Origin: an uncultured Mucilaginibacter sp.
GTDB taxonomy: Bacteria > Bacteroidota > Bacteroidia > Sphingobacteriales > Sphingobacteriaceae
Assembly: GCA_903864275.1 (NCBI GenBank)
Contig: CAIPFE010000028.1
Span: 124,001-188,000, forward strand
Reading direction: 5' to 3'
Length of the DNA stretch: 64,000 bases
The translations under genes and the position numbers were made by a program. Numbering within the stretch: position 1 is the first letter of the stretch; each line of letters begins with the position of its first letter. Under the pieces are notes generated by a model. It did not search any database. It had not been told where the DNA came from and was given only the letters and a program-made list of their open reading frames with translations. Below are positions 44,007-52,292 of the stretch, piece by piece.

Positions 44007-45101
44007 TTAATTGTTACTTTGTTTTGCGAGCACTTTCAGGTGCCTTTCAAGGCTGTATTCCTCGCTGTATAGTACTTTACGGGCTTTGCTGCCCTCAAAC
44101 GGGCCTACAATGCCTGCGGCTTCTAACTGGTCAATGATCCGGCCGGCCCGGTTATAGCCTAATTTCATCTTTCGCTGAATCAGCGAGGTTGAGCCCTGCT
44201 GGTACATCACAATCAGGCGGGCGGCTTCCTCAAACATCGGGTCGCGGTTATCCGAAATAAATTTCTTCGAACTGCTATCTATTTGAACTGATGAAGGAAA
44301 ACTTTTTTCTATTGAAAAAATCTTTTCAAGATATATGTCAAAGTCTTTATGCTTTATTTTTATAGAGTCTAATACAGAAAAATAATTGTGTTTTTTAATT
44401 TTGGTTTCCAAGTCACTTTTCATTTGTTCAAAAATAGTCTGATTTTTGTTATTTTCTTCTTCGACTAATCTTACATGGTTGTTATATTGATTATCATACC
44501 ACTCAATTTCCGATTTATTAAAACCAAATAATGATTTTTTAGGTGGCTTATAATCATACGGTTTTAAAAGTATAGGGATTGTAAGTTTACTCAGTTTATC
44601 ATTCAAACTTAATAGATCGGCAAATAAATCATCTATGATATTTAGATCAGAATTATTATAATCGAGTAAATTATTTTCAATATTCTCTTTTAATTTAGAA
44701 ATCTCTGTAAAGCAGGCTCTACAAAATACTTTATCATTTATTTCCTCTAAATTATTTTGACAAAATGTGAGATTATCTTCTATACTGAGAATATATTTTT
44801 TTAATAAATATATCCTCAAATATTCATCTTTTGATTGTGCAATTAAATTCAATATTTCACTTAATTGGAATGCAAATTTTTTTAAAAACTTATTTTTTTC
44901 CCTTGTCTTAATTTCCTCAATTTGAAGTTCCAGAAATTTACTTTGTAAAGCATTTGAATGTTCAACTTGAATGTTTAATTCACGTAATTCTATATTTTGA
45001 TAATAAACCTGATTTAGAATTTCTTGATTTAACTTCCTGTTTATCGCAGTATTGAAAGTCTGGTGAAGAAGTACCGCTCTATCAAAATTATTCCAAGACA
45101 T
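44007..45101 (-). CDS. novel helical protein fused to an FtsK gamma domain
   Basis: A 364-residue protein. Residues 1-275 have no family I know: long charged helices (about 25-75 coiled-coil-like, 85-175), a C-x-x-C at 127-130 (FCRAC) with a third Cys at 114, and a Pro/Lys-rich loop (about 180-190). Residues about 277-350 match the FtsK gamma winged helix (NRDPMFEEAARLIVMYQQGS, TSLIQRKMKLGYNRAGRIID, EAAGIVGPFEGSKA), which recognises KOPS DNA and XerD in FtsK. There is no ATPase. Its ATG is one base after the ftsK TGA (TGATATG), so translation is coupled. The N-terminal part is very AT-rich (22-27% GC in two sampled 60-base lines, 52% in ftsK); the gamma part is GC-rich like the host. It lies between ftsK and lolA. 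Confidence 0.9.
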   Translation of the reverse strand: MSWNNFDRAVLLHQTFNTAINRKLNQEILNQVYYQNIELRELNIQVEHSNALQSKFLELQIEEIKTREKNKFLKKFAFQLSEILNLIAQSKDEYLRIYLLKKYILSIEDNLTFCQNNLEEINDKVFCRACFTEISKLKENIENNLLDYNNSDLNIIDDLFADLLSLNDKLSKLTIPILLKPYDYKPPKKSLFGFNKSEIEWYDNQYNNHVRLVEEENNKNQTIFEQMKSDLETKIKKHNYFSVLDSIKIKHKDFDIYLEKIFSIEKSFPSSVQIDSSSKKFISDNRDPMFEEAARLIVMYQQGSTSLIQRKMKLGYNRAGRIIDQLEAAGIVGPFEGSKARKVLYSEEYSLERHLKVLAKQSNN

Positions 45102-45102
45102 A

Positions 45103-47646
45103 TCAATTCTTATTTTGTAATGAATGGAAATATTGCTCTAATGAATTTACGTCTTGATACAGTACTTCCCGTGCTTTACTGCCCTCAAACGGACCAACTA
45201 TACCAGCAGCTTCTAATTGATCTATAATGCGCCCCGAACGATTATATCCTAGTTTAAGTTTGCGTTGTATTAATGAGGTTGAACCCTGTTGATGCACTAC
45301 AATGAGGCGGGCAGCTTCTTCAAACATGGGATCACGGTTATCAGGGTCAAATTCTTTTGAGCTGCTGCTTTCGCCTTCACCAACATATTCGGGCAGTATC
45401 ATAGCAGTGTCATAACCCTTCTGACTTCCTATAAAGTCGGATATTCGTTCCACCTCGTGGGTATCCACAAATGCGCATTGCAGGCGGATCAGGTCGCTGC
45501 CGGTTGATAACAGCATATCTCCCCGGCCTATCAGCTGGTCGGCCCCGCCTGTATCGAGTATGGTACGTGAATCTATTTTCGATAGTACCCGGAACGCCAG
45601 TCGCGAAGGGAAGTTAGCTTTAATAGTGCCGGTAATAATATTAACCGATGGCCTTTGCGTTGCAATTACCAGGTGTATCCCCACCGCACGCGCCAGCTGC
45701 GCAATACGGGCAATAGGCATCTCCACTTCTTTGCCGGCTGTCATCATCAGATCGGCAAATTCGTCAATAACAAGCACGATAAATGGCAGGTAGCGATGGA
45801 TTTCCGGATTTGGTATTTTACGGTTTACAAATTTCTGGTTGTATTCTTTAAGGTTGCGCACCTGGGCGTCCTTCAACAGGTCGTATCGCTGATCCATTTC
45901 AATACAAAGAGAGTTCAGCGTATTTACCACCTTTTTGGTATCGGTTATTATAGCATCGGCTTCATCGGGCAATTTTGCCAGGAAATGCCGCTCTATCTTG
46001 CGGAAAAGGGTAAGCTCCACCTTTTTAGGGTCGACTAAGACAAATTTCAACTCGGCCGGGTGCTTTTTATACAGCAGCGATACCAATATCGCATTAATAC
46101 CGACCGATTTACCCTGCCCGGTAGCCCCGGCAACCAGTAAGTGGGGCATTTTGGCCAGGTCGGCAATAAATACTTCATTGCTTATAGTTTTGCCAAGCGC
46201 GATCGGCAGGTCCATGTTTGAATTTTTCCATTTTTCGCTCTCCAGCATCGAGCGCATCGACACCATTTCGGGGTTTTGGTTTGGCACCTCGATACCTATT
46301 GTGCCTTTGCCCGGCATTGGCGCGATGATACGGATACCCAACGCGGCCAAACTTAGGGCGATATCATCCTCCAGGTTCTTGATCTTCGAAATTCTTACAC
46401 CCGGCGCAGGGATAATTTCATATAAAGTTACCGTAGGGCCGATGGTGGCTTTTATCTTATCAATCTCAATATTATAATGGTTCAGGGTTTCAACTATCTT
46501 GTTTTTATTTGCCCCCAGTTCGTCGGAATTTACATTTATTTTGTTCGAACCGTAATTTTCCAGGAGGTCAAGCGGTGGGTATTTATAGGAAGCCAGTTCC
46601 AGGGTATGGTCGTAAGTGCCAAACTGTTCAACAAGGCTTTTGGCTTTTTGGTCGTCTTCTTTTTCGATGTTTAAAACAGGCGTTGGCCTGGTAACACCAA
46701 CGGTGAGGGGGATCCCGGATCCATCATCCTCGTGCGAATCAGGGGTCAATACTATGGGTTCATGAAATATGGGGTTTTGCACCAGCGGCTGTTGCTTTAA
46801 TGGGGAAGGACGTGCGGTATTTTCGCCATTGTCCTTATTTGCGCGGCCGGGCCATTCATGGGGCAGCGCAATTTCATCATCATCATCCAGGTCAACAGGT
46901 TCAGGCACAAAATCGCCAACCTGCACCGGCGAAACGGTTTTGGCACTTCGCGACGGTAACTTAAAATCAACATTATAGGCAACAACCAATAAGGTAAGGG
47001 CTGCAAAAATTAGCATGCCCCCGGTACCGGTTTGGCCTAACTGCGCATCAAGCAAACGGTTGCTCCAATAGCCAAATTCGCCTTCAAGGTAATTTGGGGT
47101 ATCAGCTACAAAAGCATGGGCAAACCCTAAGGCTATAGAAATAAATACGATACAAAATATAGAATAAGCAAGCGCTTTCCCGATAGAATACAATCGTACC
47201 TTAAACAGCAAACGGTACCCGATCACAAAAAAAGTGAAAATAAACAGGAAGGAAGCCACCCCAAACCACTCATAGATAAACTGGTTCGATAGGAGTGCGC
47301 CAAATTTGCCAAGCCAGTTTTCAACAACCGGGCTTTTAACGCCGTTCTCCATCAGCTCCTGCGTGGTTTTAAACAGGTTGCCCCAGCCGCCGTTTGCCTT
47401 TGAAACATAACTCTGGTCTTCCTGCCACGTAAACAGGTACGATGTAAAAGCGACAAGAAAATATACAGATAACAACAGCGAAAACAGCCCGAGTATTTTA
47501 GCAAAACGGCTGCCTACGAAGTCGGTTGGCTGCCGGTTTTCCTGCCTTTGCTTCGCGGGCCGGTCCTTTTCAGGCTTCGAAGAGTGACCGGACTGGTTCT
47601 CTTGTTTGAAACTATTTGATTTAAACTGATTTCCTTTTACCGGCAT
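45103..47646 (-). CDS. ftsK: DNA translocase FtsK
   Basis: An 847-residue protein with four membrane segments in about 45-225, an acidic/proline linker (about 240-330), the motor domain with Walker A GATGQGKS (507-514) and Walker B LVIDEFADL (625-633), and the gamma winged helix (about 767-836). FtsK pumps chromosome DNA at the septum and activates XerCD. The C-terminal 85 codons are AT-richer than the rest and differ in DNA, but hardly in protein, from the gamma end of the next gene. Overall length is normal, so the gene should be functional. Confidence 0.95.
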   Translation of the reverse strand: MPVKGNQFKSNSFKQENQSGHSSKPEKDRPAKQRQENRQPTDFVGSRFAKILGLFSLLLSVYFLVAFTSYLFTWQEDQSYVSKANGGWGNLFKTTQELMENGVKSPVVENWLGKFGALLSNQFIYEWFGVASFLFIFTFFVIGYRLLFKVRLYSIGKALAYSIFCIVFISIALGFAHAFVADTPNYLEGEFGYWSNRLLDAQLGQTGTGGMLIFAALTLLVVAYNVDFKLPSRSAKTVSPVQVGDFVPEPVDLDDDDEIALPHEWPGRANKDNGENTARPSPLKQQPLVQNPIFHEPIVLTPDSHEDDGSGIPLTVGVTRPTPVLNIEKEDDQKAKSLVEQFGTYDHTLELASYKYPPLDLLENYGSNKINVNSDELGANKNKIVETLNHYNIEIDKIKATIGPTVTLYEIIPAPGVRISKIKNLEDDIALSLAALGIRIIAPMPGKGTIGIEVPNQNPEMVSMRSMLESEKWKNSNMDLPIALGKTISNEVFIADLAKMPHLLVAGATGQGKSVGINAILVSLLYKKHPAELKFVLVDPKKVELTLFRKIERHFLAKLPDEADAIITDTKKVVNTLNSLCIEMDQRYDLLKDAQVRNLKEYNQKFVNRKIPNPEIHRYLPFIVLVIDEFADLMMTAGKEVEMPIARIAQLARAVGIHLVIATQRPSVNIITGTIKANFPSRLAFRVLSKIDSRTILDTGGADQLIGRGDMLLSTGSDLIRLQCAFVDTHEVERISDFIGSQKGYDTAMILPEYVGEGESSSSKEFDPDNRDPMFEEAARLIVVHQQGSTSLIQRKLKLGYNRSGRIIDQLEAAGIVGPFEGSKAREVLYQDVNSLEQYFHSLQNKN

Positions 47647-47669
47647 CCTGATGTTACCCTGATATTTTG

Positions 47670-47677
47670 CAAATATA
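47670..47677 (-). promoter_or_regulatory. candidate -7 box (TATATTTG) for ftsK
   Basis: On the minus strand TATATTTG fits TAnnTTTG and lies about 23 bases before the ftsK ATG. No good -33 TTTG at the right spacing, so support is partial. Confidence 0.4.
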
Positions 47678-47814
47678 AAGTTAATAGATTAAACATATAT
47701 TTAGTTGATATTTTAATTTTTTAGTAATATTGAAACAAGTAATAAGCAAACGAAATAAACGGCAATAAAATTGTAACTATATTAGCCTTAACTTAAGCTG
47801 ACAAAGAATTTTAT

Positions 47815-48459
47815 ATGATAGAACGATTGGAGCTCTACATTGCCAATACCGATCTGAGCGGCCTGGATGCCTTGCTGAAGGAAGACGCTACGCTGGCAAA
47901 GGCCCGCACCAGTCACCACGTTTCGCCGCTTATGCTTTCGTGCTATTACAAAAAGCCTGCGGTTACCGAGTTGCTGTTGAGGTACCTTGATGAGATCAAC
48001 CTGTTCGAGGCGTCGGCGGCCGGGAAGTTCGACGTGGTGGCCAACCTGGTTTATGCCCATCCCGAAGCGATAAATTATTATGCCGAAGATGGGTTTACTC
48101 CACTTGGGCTGGCTTGTTATTTTGGCCACTATGAAATTGCCCGCTACCTGGTATTAAAAGGCGCCGACGTGAATTTACCTTCTAACAACGGCTTCAGGGT
48201 ATTCCCCTTACATTCTGCCGTTGCCGGTAATTATACGCAGATCGCGCGGATGCTGATAGAAAACAATGCTAAGGTAAATGTGAAACAGCAAGCGGGTGCG
48301 ACCGCTCTGCATTCTGCCGCACAAAATGGCAATATCGACCTGCTGATCATGCTTTTAGAGCATGGCGCCGACGTAAATATCCGTATGGAAGGCGGTAAAC
48401 TACCCGCCGACCTGGCCCGCGAGAAAGGTTTCGAAGAAATTGCGGAAGCGCTTGTGTGA
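47815..48459 (+). CDS. ankyrin repeat protein
   Basis: A 214-residue soluble protein with about five ankyrin repeats. Clear units are ARTSHHVSPLMLSCYYKKPAVTELLL, EDGFTPLGLACYFGHYEIARYLVLKGADVN, NGFRVFPLHSAVAGNYTQIARMLIENNAKVN and AGATALHSAAQNGNIDLLIMLLEHGADVN. It should bind a protein partner; the partner is unknown. Divergent from ftsK. Confidence 0.9.
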   Translation: MIERLELYIANTDLSGLDALLKEDATLAKARTSHHVSPLMLSCYYKKPAVTELLLRYLDEINLFEASAAGKFDVVANLVYAHPEAINYYAEDGFTPLGLACYFGHYEIARYLVLKGADVNLPSNNGFRVFPLHSAVAGNYTQIARMLIENNAKVNVKQQAGATALHSAAQNGNIDLLIMLLEHGADVNIRMEGGKLPADLAREKGFEEIAEALV

Positions 48460-48538
48460 TTTCGGAAGTATCATTATGTTAAGCTGCCGCAGCGAAATCC
48501 TTTAATCATAAAAATCAGCGGTCAAATCCGAAATAAAA

Positions 48539-48564
48539 ATGGCCAGGAATCTCTTCCCGGCCAT
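48539..48564 (-). terminator. terminator-like hairpin
   Basis: ATGGCCAGGAA / TTCCCGGCCAT with loop TCTC. On the minus strand the hairpin is followed by a T-rich run (TTTTTATTT), so it would end a minus-strand transcript coming from the gene-free interval. Confidence 0.55.
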
Positions 48565-48661
48565 CCAAACTTAATCCTTATTAACTATTAAACCAAAAAA
48601 CTACAAGTTGTTTATTTATACGGTATTGGTAATGTAAAAGTTATGCGTACATTCGTAAATA

Positions 48662-48695
48662 AAAAATTCCCCATGCCTCGCGCCGGGGAATTTTT
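48662..48695. terminator. two-way terminator hairpin
   Basis: AAAAATTCCCC (48662-48672) and its exact complement GGGGAATTTTT (48685-48695) flank a 12-base loop. A-run before and T-run after make it usable on both strands. Confidence 0.7.
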
Positions 48696-48910
48696 CGATT
48701 TGATAAATTATTGATGAGCAGGGCGCTCAATGAAGGCTTTTATACGAACGAAGTTTTTTTAAGTTGCGATTTTTTTTAAATTTTTTAAAAGATATCGTCC
48801 TTAAAACTAATTAGGTTCAAATGTATTTTGGCAAATTATTGTTAAGAATGTCACCCCGCCGGACCATCAGGCCCCGGGATCTCCAAGTGGCGTTCCGACC
48901 GCTCCCAAGC

Positions 48911-48936
48911 AATCAGCCGAAGCAATTCGGCTGATT
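48911..48936 (+). terminator. 11-bp hairpin with GCAA tetraloop
   Basis: AATCAGCCGAA and its exact complement TTCGGCTGATT flank the stable loop GCAA, followed by TGTTT. It follows a GC-rich stretch and could end a small plus-strand RNA. Confidence 0.6.
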
Positions 48937-49032
48937 TGTTTATAGCAAATGGCGCCCGTTTAAAGTATTGGAATTTAATTTATCGATCCCTGGGGTTGCC
49001 ACCAATAGTTGAACTACTTTCGCCTCAATTCC

Positions 49033-49389
49033 TCATCGCCCTTCAAATATCACCCCCGAGGTTGGAGTCTCTTTAAGTTCGATCCTTATTAATGCAGGCA
49101 GCAAAGGCTTTATCTGCTTCCATAACCACGTCGACAGGATTTCGGCGGTAGGGTTTTCCAATCCGGGGATATTATTCAAAAGCTTGTGGTCAATGACGTC
49201 AATTATCGGGTTAACCACTTTTTTAAGATCGGAAAAGTCCAAAACCCATCCCTCCTTTTCCAGCAATTCGCCTTCAGCATAAATGGTAAGATGATAGGTA
49301 TGTCCGTGCAGATCTTTGCACTTATGGCCAATGGGAACGTTTGGCAGAAAATGTGCTGAATCAAATGAAAACTGTTTATATATGATCAT
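49033..49389 (-). CDS. queD: 6-carboxy-5,6,7,8-tetrahydropterin synthase (QueD)
   Basis: A 118-residue enzyme of the queuosine pathway, making carboxytetrahydropterin from dihydroneopterin triphosphate. Zn ligands and catalytic Cys are visible in FDSAHFLP and GHKCKDLHGHTYHL (Cys, then His-Gly-His); later marks are VIDHKLLNN and the Glu in KETPTSGVIFEG. Monocistronic; no preQ1 riboswitch is seen upstream. Confidence 0.9.
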   Translation of the reverse strand: MIIYKQFSFDSAHFLPNVPIGHKCKDLHGHTYHLTIYAEGELLEKEGWVLDFSDLKKVVNPIIDVIDHKLLNNIPGLENPTAEILSTWLWKQIKPLLPALIRIELKETPTSGVIFEGR

Positions 49390-49631
49390 AAATTCAAGTT
49401 AATTTTAAACTGATTTAGTCAAACTGCAAATAATGAAAAATTGCCGCAGTTAAAATATGATATGGGTCATTTATCCCGAATATCCTGCCGGTCCAAAAAT
49501 GGTTCGGGATATAAAATGACATACGACCGCTGAAATAAAGGTAGTTTATGAGCGATCATAATCATTTAACTATTCAGTATGTTTAACCCATTGAATAGTT
49601 ATTACATTTGGATTTGAAACTATAAAAAACA

Positions 49632-50240
49632 ATGGGGCTGTTATCAACCGTAAAAACCAATCCGCGATTAAAAAAATTTATTCATAAAATGATCGTAGGC
49701 AATGCGCGCCCACGCTGGTGGGTGAGGTGGTTTGTAACGCCCTTCATACATCACCGGGGTAAAGGTTCGGTGATTCGCTGGGGCTCGCGGGCTGATATAT
49801 TTCCTTTTAATAGTTTTTCGCTCGGCGCAAATTCAACCATTGAAGATTTTTGTACGGTTAATAATGGGGTCGGCGATGTAATGATTGGTGATAACTGCCG
49901 TATTGGCCTTGGCAGCGTAATAATAGGCCCGGTTACTATTGGTAAACAAGTTATTTTAGCGCAAAATATTGTAGTAAGCGGCTTAAATCATACTTATGCA
50001 GATATAAGCATACCTATCAGGCTCCAAAAAGTAACCACCGGCCTTATTGTTATCGAGGATGAAGTTTGGGTCGGCGCTAACGTGGTTGTAACGGCGGGGG
50101 TTACAATTGGTAAACACAGTGTGGTAGCCGGCGGTTCAGTAGTAACAAAAAATATCCCTCCATATAGCGTGGCTGTTGGCAATCCTGCAAGGGTTATTAA
50201 GCAATATAATTTTGAAAAAGGGGAGTGGGTTAAAGTTTAG
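49632..50240 (+). CDS. acyltransferase with left-handed beta-helix repeats
   Basis: A 202-residue protein with hexapeptide repeats (IGDNCRIGLGSVIIGPVTIG, VWVGANVVVTAGVTIGKHSVV) of the left-handed beta-helix acyltransferase fold and the end AVGNPARVIKQY typical of sugar O-acetyltransferases. His in GLNHTYAD is the likely catalytic base. It probably acetylates a surface sugar; the acceptor is unknown. Monocistronic. Confidence 0.85.
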   Translation: MGLLSTVKTNPRLKKFIHKMIVGNARPRWWVRWFVTPFIHHRGKGSVIRWGSRADIFPFNSFSLGANSTIEDFCTVNNGVGDVMIGDNCRIGLGSVIIGPVTIGKQVILAQNIVVSGLNHTYADISIPIRLQKVTTGLIVIEDEVWVGANVVVTAGVTIGKHSVVAGGSVVTKNIPPYSVAVGNPARVIKQYNFEKGEWVKV

Positions 50241-50397
50241 TTAGAAAGTCAGTAATGTCTGAAAGTCAAAAAGGGGCTGCAAATGGCGTTTCTGCAAAAA
50301 CAACTTATTTATTTTCAATATTTTTTTTATCCTGATCAAATTGAAGTTTAACCCGGCGGGCCCTTTTCCCTATCTTTGTTAAAAGGTGATTTCCGCC

Positions 50398-50428
50398 TTT
50401 GGTGTTTTACCTTTTGTAAGTATATTTG
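50398..50428 (+). promoter_or_regulatory. Bacteroidota promoter of the RRM gene
   Basis: TTTG (50398-50401), a 19-base spacer and TATATTTG (50421-50428) fit the consensus TTTG-N19-TAnnTTTG exactly, about 25 bases before the ATG at 50454. A second -7-like TATCTTTG lies at 50371-50378. Confidence 0.65.
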
Positions 50429-50453
50429 CGACGATTATTTCTTTTTTAACCTT

Positions 50454-50819
50454 ATGATAAAACTTTTTGTGGGGGGCTTTCCCATGGACATCACGGAGCT
50501 GGAGCTCGTTATGATTATCAGTCCGCATGGGGATGTGAGCACTATCAAAATCGTCCGCGATAAGAAAACCGGGAATTGCAAAGGCTATGCTTTTATAGAA
50601 ATGGTGGACAAGGATGGCGCCGAACGTGCCGTGGAAGCACTGGACGGCACATTTATTGGCGACCGGATGTTAAGCGTGAAAATGACAGATGACAAACAAG
50701 CCCCGGCTAAGAAGCCATTTTCCAAATTTGGCGGCAATTTCTCGTCCAAGCCATCGTATCACAGAGTGGAAAGAAAAGATGAAGAAGCAAGAAAGAAACG
50801 CCCGAGGAAGCAGTTTTAA
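50454..50819 (+). CDS. RRM-domain RNA-binding protein
   Basis: A 121-residue protein from MIKLFVGGFP. One RNA-recognition motif fills residues 1-80 with RNP2 (KLFVGGF) and RNP1 (KGYAFIEM); a Lys/Arg-rich, disordered tail follows (ending EEARKKRPRKQF). Such proteins bind RNA and are often cold-induced; the 5' region is AT-rich with a strong promoter. The frame extends 26 codons upstream, across that promoter, so the internal ATG is chosen. Confidence 0.9.
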   Translation: MIKLFVGGFPMDITELELVMIISPHGDVSTIKIVRDKKTGNCKGYAFIEMVDKDGAERAVEALDGTFIGDRMLSVKMTDDKQAPAKKPFSKFGGNFSSKPSYHRVERKDEEARKKRPRKQF

Positions 50820-50846
50820 CCACTTCTCATACCGCTTTACCGCTCG

Positions 50847-51254
50847 TTACTGCTTCGCATTTTTCAATAAACCAGGAGATTTTGGGTCAATCGCCAAACT
50901 ATCAAGGTAAGCTTTTAATTGCGTCCTGGCGCGTGCTGATCCGCTTGCCCTTGTAACAGAGATTGATGATGGCGTAGTTTCGTCGGGGTCAGCCGGGAGA
51001 AAATTCACCGGGAAAGGTCGTATTATGTCGTTTTTATCCTGTACAAGCTCTAAATAAGCGCTTATTGTTTTAACCGTTTTGAATTTAGCATTCGCTGCCC
51101 AAACAAGCGTATCGCTGCGGCCTGCGGTAAGCCGGTTGTAAACTTTATTTTCTTTTGTAAAAGATGCCAATAGAACCAGCAATGGTAACAACATAAATAC
51201 GAAAGTGGACTTCGTCACATTTATTGCGCTGTTTTTTTTGTTAACTGTGATCAT
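50847..51254 (-). CDS. hypothetical protein with N-terminal membrane anchor (135 aa)
   Basis: A hydrophobic segment at about 15-33 (STFVFMLLPLLVLLASFT) acts as signal or anchor. The rest is a short soluble domain (SDTLVWAANAKFKTVKTISAYLELVQDKND...) with an Arg-rich patch (TRASGSARARTQL). No family recognised. Convergent with the RRM gene. Confidence 0.5.
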   Translation of the reverse strand: MITVNKKNSAINVTKSTFVFMLLPLLVLLASFTKENKVYNRLTAGRSDTLVWAANAKFKTVKTISAYLELVQDKNDIIRPFPVNFLPADPDETTPSSISVTRASGSARARTQLKAYLDSLAIDPKSPGLLKNAKQ

Positions 51255-51568
51255 ATAAGTTGATTTTGTTGTTATTAACCAAACAACCTACATGCCATTT
51301 TATTAACCATCTGTAAATCAATTATATATAATAATTTTGATTTCCTTAACCGGGAAATTTTTTCTAATGCCCGGAACGATTATTGGGGTGGGGAGACCCC
51401 AATTGTTTAAGTTGAGTTATAAGATAACCCTGTTTTATTTAGCACTACCCGCCATCGCTTATCCTGGTAAGGGTCTAAACTCCTGTTAATTTTTCTTATA
51501 TTTATCAATAAGAATAACTGACATCCGGTTTTTATACAATCATCGCATTTTACCACAAAACATAAAAT
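51255..51568. other. gene-free interval (314 bases)
   Basis: No convincing gene. It contains a hairpin at 51382-51403 and AT-rich sequence that must hold the promoter of the HPP gene. Confidence 0.5.
51382..51403. terminator. 8-bp hairpin
   Basis: ATTGGGGT and its exact complement ACCCCAAT flank GGGGAG; TGTTT follows. Possible terminator or small regulatory structure upstream of the HPP gene. Confidence 0.45.
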
Positions 51569-52150
51569 ATGAAGATAAGGATACCCCGTCAAATTAGGAC
51601 TGCAGGTTATATTGTTTATAAAGAAACATTAATTGATCCGAAAGAACATTTATGGTCTTTTCTTGGGTCGTTTACAGGTATAGGTTTAATAGGCTTGCTG
51701 GATAGCAAATATTTTAGTCCCCTGGATAATATATTTTTGATAGGCTCTTTCGGCGCCTCGGCGGTTCTGATCTATGGAATTGTTAACAGCCCGTACGCCC
51801 AGCCCCGTAACCTCATCGGCGGGCATGTGATATCTGCACTTGTTGGTGTAACTATGTACAAATTAATCCCACACGAGGTGTGGTTATCTTCAGCGCTGTC
51901 TGTTTCACTGTCGATCGTACTGATGCAGGTAACTAAAACCCTCCATCCTCCCGGGGGCGCCACTGCCTTAATAGCTAACGTAGGTTCCGCGAGGGTTTTA
52001 GCATTGGGATATATGTATGTACTCAGCCCTGTTTTATCCGGTGTAATTATATTGCTGCTGGTAGCCCTTCTTTTTAACAACATAGGCCACCGAAGCTATC
52101 CAAATAACAAAAACTGGTACCAGGTCTGGAGGAGGTTTAAACAAAGTTAA
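51569..52150 (+). CDS. HPP family membrane protein
   Basis: A 193-residue protein with four to five membrane segments. The family mark is LHPPGGATALIAN (HPP motif) with IGSFGASAVLIYGI and QPRNLIGGHVISALVGV before it. HPP proteins include nitrite transporters of chloroplasts; the substrate here is unknown. Monocistronic. Confidence 0.9.
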   Translation: MKIRIPRQIRTAGYIVYKETLIDPKEHLWSFLGSFTGIGLIGLLDSKYFSPLDNIFLIGSFGASAVLIYGIVNSPYAQPRNLIGGHVISALVGVTMYKLIPHEVWLSSALSVSLSIVLMQVTKTLHPPGGATALIANVGSARVLALGYMYVLSPVLSGVIILLLVALLFNNIGHRSYPNNKNWYQVWRRFKQS

Positions 52151-52292
52151 AATTAGATAACATTTCTCTACCAAGACGTTGTCCCCAACGGGATATTTTT
52201 CGGGTGGTGCGATAGCTGTTGATTTATTTTTATAATGTTTGTCACCTGCACGCAAATCTTCATAGTTATATTTAACCACCGATATTTGAGCA

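Larger units (their letters stand above)
48460..49032. other. gene-free interval with three hairpins, possible small RNA
   Basis: No protein gene is convincing in these 573 bases. Three strong hairpins (separate entries at 48539, 48662 and 48911) subdivide it. The piece 48840-48910 is GC-rich (cgccggaccatcagg..., gcgttccgaccgctccc) unlike the AT-rich surroundings and ends at the hairpin at 48911, as a small RNA gene might. I could not match it to tRNA, tmRNA, RNase P or SRP RNA. Confidence 0.4.

Noticed and set aside
44007..44280. Gamma fusion as simple pseudogene debris of ftsK
   Set aside because: The frame is open from an ATG coupled to the ftsK stop, and the gamma copy keeps its protein sequence despite many silent changes, so it seems under selection.
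48840..48940. tRNA, tmRNA or 6S RNA
   Set aside because: No TPsiC-like motif, no tag frame and no long central bubble hairpin could be drawn; only a generic small RNA remains possible.
49390..49631. preQ1 riboswitch upstream of queD
   Set aside because: No C-rich aptamer loop plus A-rich tail could be found next to the start.
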